From Welwitschia mirabilis (lineage: Eukaryota > Gnetophyta > Gnetopsida > Welwitschiales), in assembly GCA_051453625.1 (NCBI GenBank), contig JBOZIK010000001.1, positions 212,758,157-212,822,156 of the forward strand: a stretch of DNA of 64,000 nucleotides, given 5' to 3'. Below the pieces are notes generated by a model, which saw nothing but the letters and a program-made list of their open reading frames with translations, was not told the origin of the DNA and ran no database searches. Shown here in pieces: positions 59,121 to 64,000 of the stretch (its first letter is position 1; every line of letters starts with the position of its first letter). Made by a program: the position numbers and the translations under genes.

Positions 59121-61285
59121 GGCGGATGAAAACAAACCATTACCCACCGACTTAGTGTCAGAAGGGTTGGGCAATATGGCTGAATAACTGTAGCACATCC
59201 ACATTTTGTGAGATAAAAAATGCTCCCTGTCCTCTGACGTTTAAGTCTTCCTGCTTGAATCTTGACTACACAGCTCTGCTCTCTTTTCACCTGCTTCATC
59301 CGTTAAGATCCTTCCCCCTTCCACGCACGTCTGTTTCCCTGTAAGAAGCTTCAAAACAAATGGTTTATCTCTTTTCTCTGCTCTTGTGTGGCTTGCCGTT
59401 CATCCGCACATCAATGCCTGCTGCTCTGTGTCCATCCAACTCTCTGAGTATTCTCAAAAATAAAAATACGCGAACTGCTCATGCGCAGCGTTATGGCAAT
59501 CCACCTGCGCAGTGCAACCTCTTATTCGATAGGACAGAAGTGGTATGAAGAAGGCATGCTGTTCTATTCTACTAATTTCTCGCTGAAGAAAACTTCAATC
59601 AACTGATCATTCACTATGATTTTGTGTTCTATGCTATTGTATTGTACTCCCCATTTGTCACTATCTGCAGCACCATAAGTATCAATCACAGTCTTGTTAC
59701 GTTGCCCTCAGCTACTAATCAACCCCGCGTCTCCCTCTATTATTTCCTTCTCAGTTGTTTTAGCTGACGTTACGTATTCCTCTGTTGTTTAGAATGAATT
59801 GTATTTAAATTTTGAGCCTTTAATAAATCTAGAAGAAACGCATTCAAATACATTTGTTTGAGAGCTTATTAAAATGACTTCTCATTCTAGTAATTAATCA
59901 TGAATTTGATGCGCTTGTCAAATAACACTGATTCCTACTTGACTTAGGTTAACTTGTGCTCAACCATGTCAGACCGTGCCAAAATTCCGTGCTCTCTCAT
60001 GGTCCTCACCAAACTGAGTGTAAATCCGCACAGTCATTTTGTACTCAAATCTTCTTTAGGCTCTCTCTCATTCTGCCTTTACGGATCTTTCCTTATGTGC
60101 CCTGTAATGCTTCTCTTCTCTCTGTGGTACACCATCTTTCCATTTCAACGCGGTGCACGTCTCTCGTTCAGTGCGACAATCAGCTTCTTGCATGGCACAC
60201 AGGCAATAATCTGCGGCATTTTCTTCCTTGTGTAGCACACCCAAAGCAAAATTCTTTGCACATTTGAAGGTTCACGCCTTTTCCATCCCGATAATTAGCA
60301 TACCTTAGTCAATTATTAGAAGAGAATTAAGACAGAAGCTTTAAGTCAGGTTCAATTTCGAGGAGGAACCCTTTTATTTAGGGTTATGCTTATTTGCATA
60401 TAATTATGCCTTCAATTCCTTGTTAATGCAAATTTTCCTTATGCCTATTTCTTCTAAGGAAATCAAGAAAATATAACCTAAGTACCACAATATATTAAAT
60501 TATGTGCTCCTTCAACACTATATGTATATTATTACCAATATATATTTATACTCTAAAATTTTAGTATATTTTAAAATAATTAGGGCTAATAACCTTAGCA
60601 ATGAAAACTAGAAATTTGACTCAACTTACTTAGACAAGTAACATTGTTAGAATAATTGATTTAAGGGAAAACATTAATAGATTAGAAATTTTAGATCTCA
60701 TTCTAAAATTATATTTTAAGCTTAAGCTTTTATTTTGTATATATATATCTTTTATGTGCATTTATGAGTAGTTATTGGAAATGCTAGTCTTGTAGCTAGA
60801 TTCAACATTAACAATTACTTAATTACAAATATAAATAGATCTATAAGCTCCAAGTTTATAACGAATCATGAGTTTTGGTAGAGAGCATTCAGCATATGCC
60901 CAATTTTGCCAATTTAGAAAAAGCTAACCTTATTATTGTGAGTTCTACATGTCCTTATTATTAGGTTCATTAGATAACAACATTGGTCCTTTCCTTTCCA
61001 ATATATTTTATATTAAGATAATTTGAACGTACTATCTAAAAATCTATATTAAAGTTAGTGCATTTCTTTTTCTTGTTGTACTTCTAGATCAATAGAGAGA
61101 TTTTATCATTTATTCTCTTCATCTTTAAGCATTACCCAATGTATGAAACTCTATTTAAATATTCAAATATTTAACTAGAATAATGATATTATTTGAAGTT
61201 TCTAGATGGTATTATCAAAATAATTATAAATTTAGATCTCACGTATTAGCTTAAGAGCATTCTATAGAAAATGCTGAATATTACA

Positions 61286-61466
61286 AATTGGGTATTAGAG
61301 CTAAGAGCTACATGAAGTCTTTTCAACTGTAGAAATTCAGGTTGTTACACAAGCGTTGTGTCTTTTTCTAATATAATATTATAATCCTTTGAATTGTAAT
61401 TCTTAGACAATCCATGATAATCTTAGTTGATTCCCAAGGATTCAAAGAGAGTGGGGCTAAGATGGT
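61286..61466 (+). other. Family B leader after the 3' LTR, truncated
   Basis: GGGTATTAGAGCTAAGAGC at about 61290 and GTCTTTTCAACTGTAGAAAT match the 63-bp unit of the 55034 array, in one copy. After AGGTTGTTACA the similarity stops. The remaining bases to 61466 are unassigned, apart from a purine-rich GAGAGTGGGG (61448-61457) that could be the polypurine tract of the next element. Confidence 0.6.
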
Positions 61467-61881
61467 TGTAATGTTCCAAATTTACTATTTGTAGAATAAG
61501 TATGTTAAGATGCCAAATAAGAATAATTAATAAAATATGAATGGAAGCAACCCAAATATGTAAATATGTATCCTTTCATTATGCTATTTAAGCCTACGAC
61601 ATTAGTTGGGGATGGATAGACTAGGTGAATGTAACCAGTAATAATCTTGGTTGATTCCCAAGGTTTCTAGCAGTGGAACTCAGGTCATAGTCCACATATT
61701 TACCTTTAACCCCTATTTTAGAGCTATTGGCTAAATGATAAGAAATGTAATCTACTGCTTCTAATAATAAAGTCCACCTTTCTTCTAAATTATTCCTTGT
61801 CATTCTTATTGATCCTGATACATTATTTTATAATTTCTTTTTATACAAAGTAATCTAAAAATAGTATTTTTAAATATTACA
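61467..61881 (+). repeat. Family C LTR, about 415 bp
   Basis: It starts TGTAATGTTCCAAATTTAC and ends AATATTACA, directly before a primer site. TG...CA ends and the start word are typical of plant gypsy LTRs. Inside it, GTTGATTCCCAAGG (61651) repeats a phrase just upstream of the LTR (61428). No second copy of this LTR is seen in the window. Confidence 0.6.
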
Positions 61882-61883
61882 TT

Positions 61884-61897
61884 TGGTATCAGAGCCA
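61884..61897 (+). promoter_or_regulatory. Primer binding site, tRNA-iMet type
   Basis: TGGTATCAGAGCCA is the best-preserved initiator-Met primer site of the window, two bases after the family C LTR. Confidence 0.75.
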
Positions 61898-64000
61898 ATA
61901 ATAAGTAGTAAACTACTACTTTAAGGAAAAACAAGGAAGGGACTTAGTTTTATAAATAAGCAAAGTTTTATATTAAGAAAACAAGCCAAATGACAAGCCC
62001 TACAAAAAAAAATAAGCTATGATATAAGGAGGAAACACGNNNNNNNNNNNNNNNNNNNNNNNNNNNNNNNNNNNNNNNNNNNNNNNNNNNNNNNNNNNNN
62101 NNNNNNNNNNNNNNNNNNNNNNNNNNNNNNNNNNNNNNNACAAGGTACCAGTGAAAATCATGATGCATTAGTCCTTAAATAGTGAATCATGGATCACTGT
62201 GAAGGAGGAAGGAAATACTTCATGAAGAATAGAACTTGGTTTTGATCCTTTGCACCTAGAATAGGAGGCTCCACGTTACTTGTAATGATTTCCATCCCAG
62301 TAGATTAATTCAAAACTACCACAATACTAATTTTAATCAAAGAAGAAACTATTATAGAATTTGATCTNNNNNNNNNNNNNNNNNNNNNNNNNNNNNNNNN
62401 NNNNNNNNNNNNNNNNNNNNNNNNNNNNNNNNNNNNNNNNNNNNNNNNNNNNNNNNNNNNNNNNNNNNNNNNNNNNNNNNNNNNNNNNNNNNNNNNNNNN
62501 NNNNNNNNNNNNNNNNNNNNNNNNNNNNNNNNNNNNNNNNNNNNNNNNNNNNNNNNNNNNNNNNNNNNNNNNNNNNNNNNNNNNNNNNNNNNNNNNNNNN
62601 NNNNNNNNNNNNNNNNAAGTAGTAAATTACTACTTTAAGGAAAAATAAGGAAGGAACTTAGTTTTATAAATAAGCAAAGTTTTATATTAAGAAAACAAGC
62701 CAAATGACAAGCCCTACATAAAAAATAAGCTATGATATAAGGAGGAAACAAGGTACCAGTGAAAATCATGATGCATTATTCCTTGAATAGTGAATCATGG
62801 ATCATTGTGAAGGAGGAAGGAAATACTTCATGAAGAATAGAACTGGGTTTTGACCCTCTGCGCCTAGAATAGGAGGCTCCACACTACTTGAAATGATTTC
62901 CATCCCAGTAGATTAATTCAAAACTACCATAGTACTAATTTCAATTGAAGAAGAAACTATTATAGAATTTGCTCTAATAATGGGATATAACCTCTTGTAG
63001 AGCTTTATGTGAAGCTTGCTTTAAACCACTAGTATCCCTAAAAGATGCTCCTTTGAAAGCTTCCTACCACAGTACACTACATTAATGTCATCAATTGTAA
63101 TTGTCGAATGATCTACACATGCTTGGATCATCCTCTCACTTTTGGTTAGCTAAGCAGATAAGACAATCTAACTCTCTTTTAACATGATAATCTAGGAAGC
63201 ATTTTCTTATGATCTCTTCTCTGAAAAGTATATATTTGCAACTTGATTCTCAAGAATCTAGAGGGGATCACTCATGGATTCCTACTCTTTCATCCCATGT
63301 CAAGACATATAATAAAATAATTCTAGCATATCAATTAAATTGTAAAAGTATTAGAGTGAGGCAGGCCATTCATGTTATGGAGAGAAATGGAAAGTAAAAA
63401 GAGCAGAGTTGTTGCACTCAAATTCCAATGGAAAATCTATTTTGTTAAAGAAATGATGAGTGTAGATGTTATCTAGGTAAGATAGATGAGTGTCCTACAT
63501 ATGTAAGAAGCTAGAGAGGGATTGATATTCCCCCAACTAATCCATTAGCTCCTTAACCTTAGGATATAAGATCTTCATCATTGATAAAAGCTAATTTGTA
63601 TGGTAAGACACTTGATCTTGATGAATTATGGAGTTATAAGTGGATGATGAGAAGGCTCTAAAGATGAATTATTAATAGGGAAACTCTAATTTGGAGGTTG
63701 AAAGTAGGGGATTAAATAGGACATATCCCCCTTGATTCATTAACACATCAAATTCATTAAGAACCTCCTCCCCTTAAGAATTAGAAGGGAACAACAAATC
63801 CATGAATAGAGTAGTGAAAGATATAGTTATATAACCTTATCTTATCTTATGAAGAGAGAGATTTTTTCAAATCATCCTTGACCAAAGTCTATGAGCATAA
63901 AACCTATAATAAATAAAATAAAAAAAGAATGCATAATAAAAGAAACATACTAAGTTAAAAAAATTAAGAAAAAAAAGGTGGGGAGAGGGGGGAGGTTAAA
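61898..64000 (+). other. Presumed interior of the family C element, no coding recognised
   Basis: This follows the primer site and should be leader and gag, but no frame above about 65 codons is open and I recognise no motif. The last 30 bases are purine-rich (AAAAAAGGTGGGGAGAGGGG), which could be low complexity or a polypurine tract at the window edge. Confidence 0.4.
61903..62975 (+). repeat. Gap-flanking duplication (about 360 bp of sequence, probable assembly artefact)
   Basis: 61903-62367 (with 100 N inside, 62040-62139) is matched by 62617-62975 across the 249-N gap 62368-62616. The right copy is continuous through the place where the left has 100 N (GGAGGAAACAAGGTACC, 62740). That shows that no sequence is missing at 62040-62139 and that the gap there is spurious. 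Confidence 0.85.

Larger units (their letters stand above)
50788..61285 (+). mobile_element. Gag-only long-LTR retrotransposon (family B, TR-GAG-like)
   Basis: Two colinear LTRs (50788-55029 and 57205-61285), each near 4 kb, flank an internal region of only about 1.6-2.2 kb. The interior has primer sites at 55097 and 55160, a gag frame (from 55364) ending in a zinc knuckle, then about 280 noncoding bases, a polypurine tract and the LTR start. No protease, RT, RNase H or integrase is present. Both sides of the 65-N gap show the zinc knuckle leading straight to an LTR start, so the missing pol is not hidden in that gap. The layout matches non-autonomous TR-GAG elements known in plants, though these LTRs are unusually long. 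All frames carry stops. Confidence 0.75.
57205..61285 (+). repeat. 3' LTR of the family B element
   Basis: It begins TGTCATGTTCGAAATTTT and ends GAATATTACA. It is uninterrupted by N, so it is the best reference copy of this family (4081 bases). It contains TATAAATAG (57656-57664), the two palindromic modules, a GC-richer island (59050-60300) and a (TA)n run near 60739. It is followed by another primer-site leader at 61286, so it is also the 5' LTR of something, or part of a tandem arrangement. Confidence 0.85.

Overview
The window looks like nuclear DNA of a flowering plant, from a very AT-rich, repeat-packed, gene-empty region (centromere-proximal or other heterochromatin is an inference). 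The evidence is the content: long-LTR Ty3/gypsy elements of the plant chromovirus (Tekay/Del-like) kind, initiator-Met tRNA primer sites, Ty1/copia relics, and coding frames full of stops of the kind left by C-to-T decay of methylated cytosines. I see no intact host gene, rRNA, convincing tRNA gene or CRISPR array. The species cannot be named. Nineteen runs of N interrupt the sequence.

Layout. 1-3034: a short 80-bp tandem repeat, then unassigned DNA. 3035-3421: a copia-type gag fragment. 3422-24430: one LTR of family A (about 3.6 kb) split in two (3422-4301 and 20752-24430) by a full-length element of the same family (4302-20751: 5' LTR, primer site, dead gag, dead protease/RT/RNase H/integrase, polypurine tract, 3' LTR). 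24431-27526: A leader, an antisense LTR of family E, and a copia integrase relic. 27527-30935: an LTR of family B' followed by a repeated primer-site leader. 31560-34530: copia gag, interrupted by a second antisense E LTR. 34531-39044: another A LTR with its primer site and leader. 39045-about 43800: family F LTR start and a 627-codon acidic frame. 43823-46400: a second F-like LTR start, then a fossil tandem array whose period changes from 90 to 101 bp. 46401-50787: mostly unassigned. 50788-61285: a two-LTR element (family B) with LTRs of about 4 kb enclosing only gag. 61286-64000: B leader, a 415-bp LTR (family C) with a good primer site, and unassigned DNA.

How the parts relate. A and B are non-identical but related: their LTRs begin alike (TGTCA.ATCCCAAATTTT-like), they use the same primer site, and their gag zinc knuckles share the unusual CX2CX3HX4C spacing. 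A carries pol; B lacks it and would have depended on an A-like partner (inference). E, F, C and the copia fragments are layers in the same nest.

An important caution: many N gaps are flanked by near-identical sequence in exact dovetail order, so roughly 4 kb of the window is probably duplicated by the assembly and not by biology. All family, frame and identity statements here are by-eye readings, with no database search.
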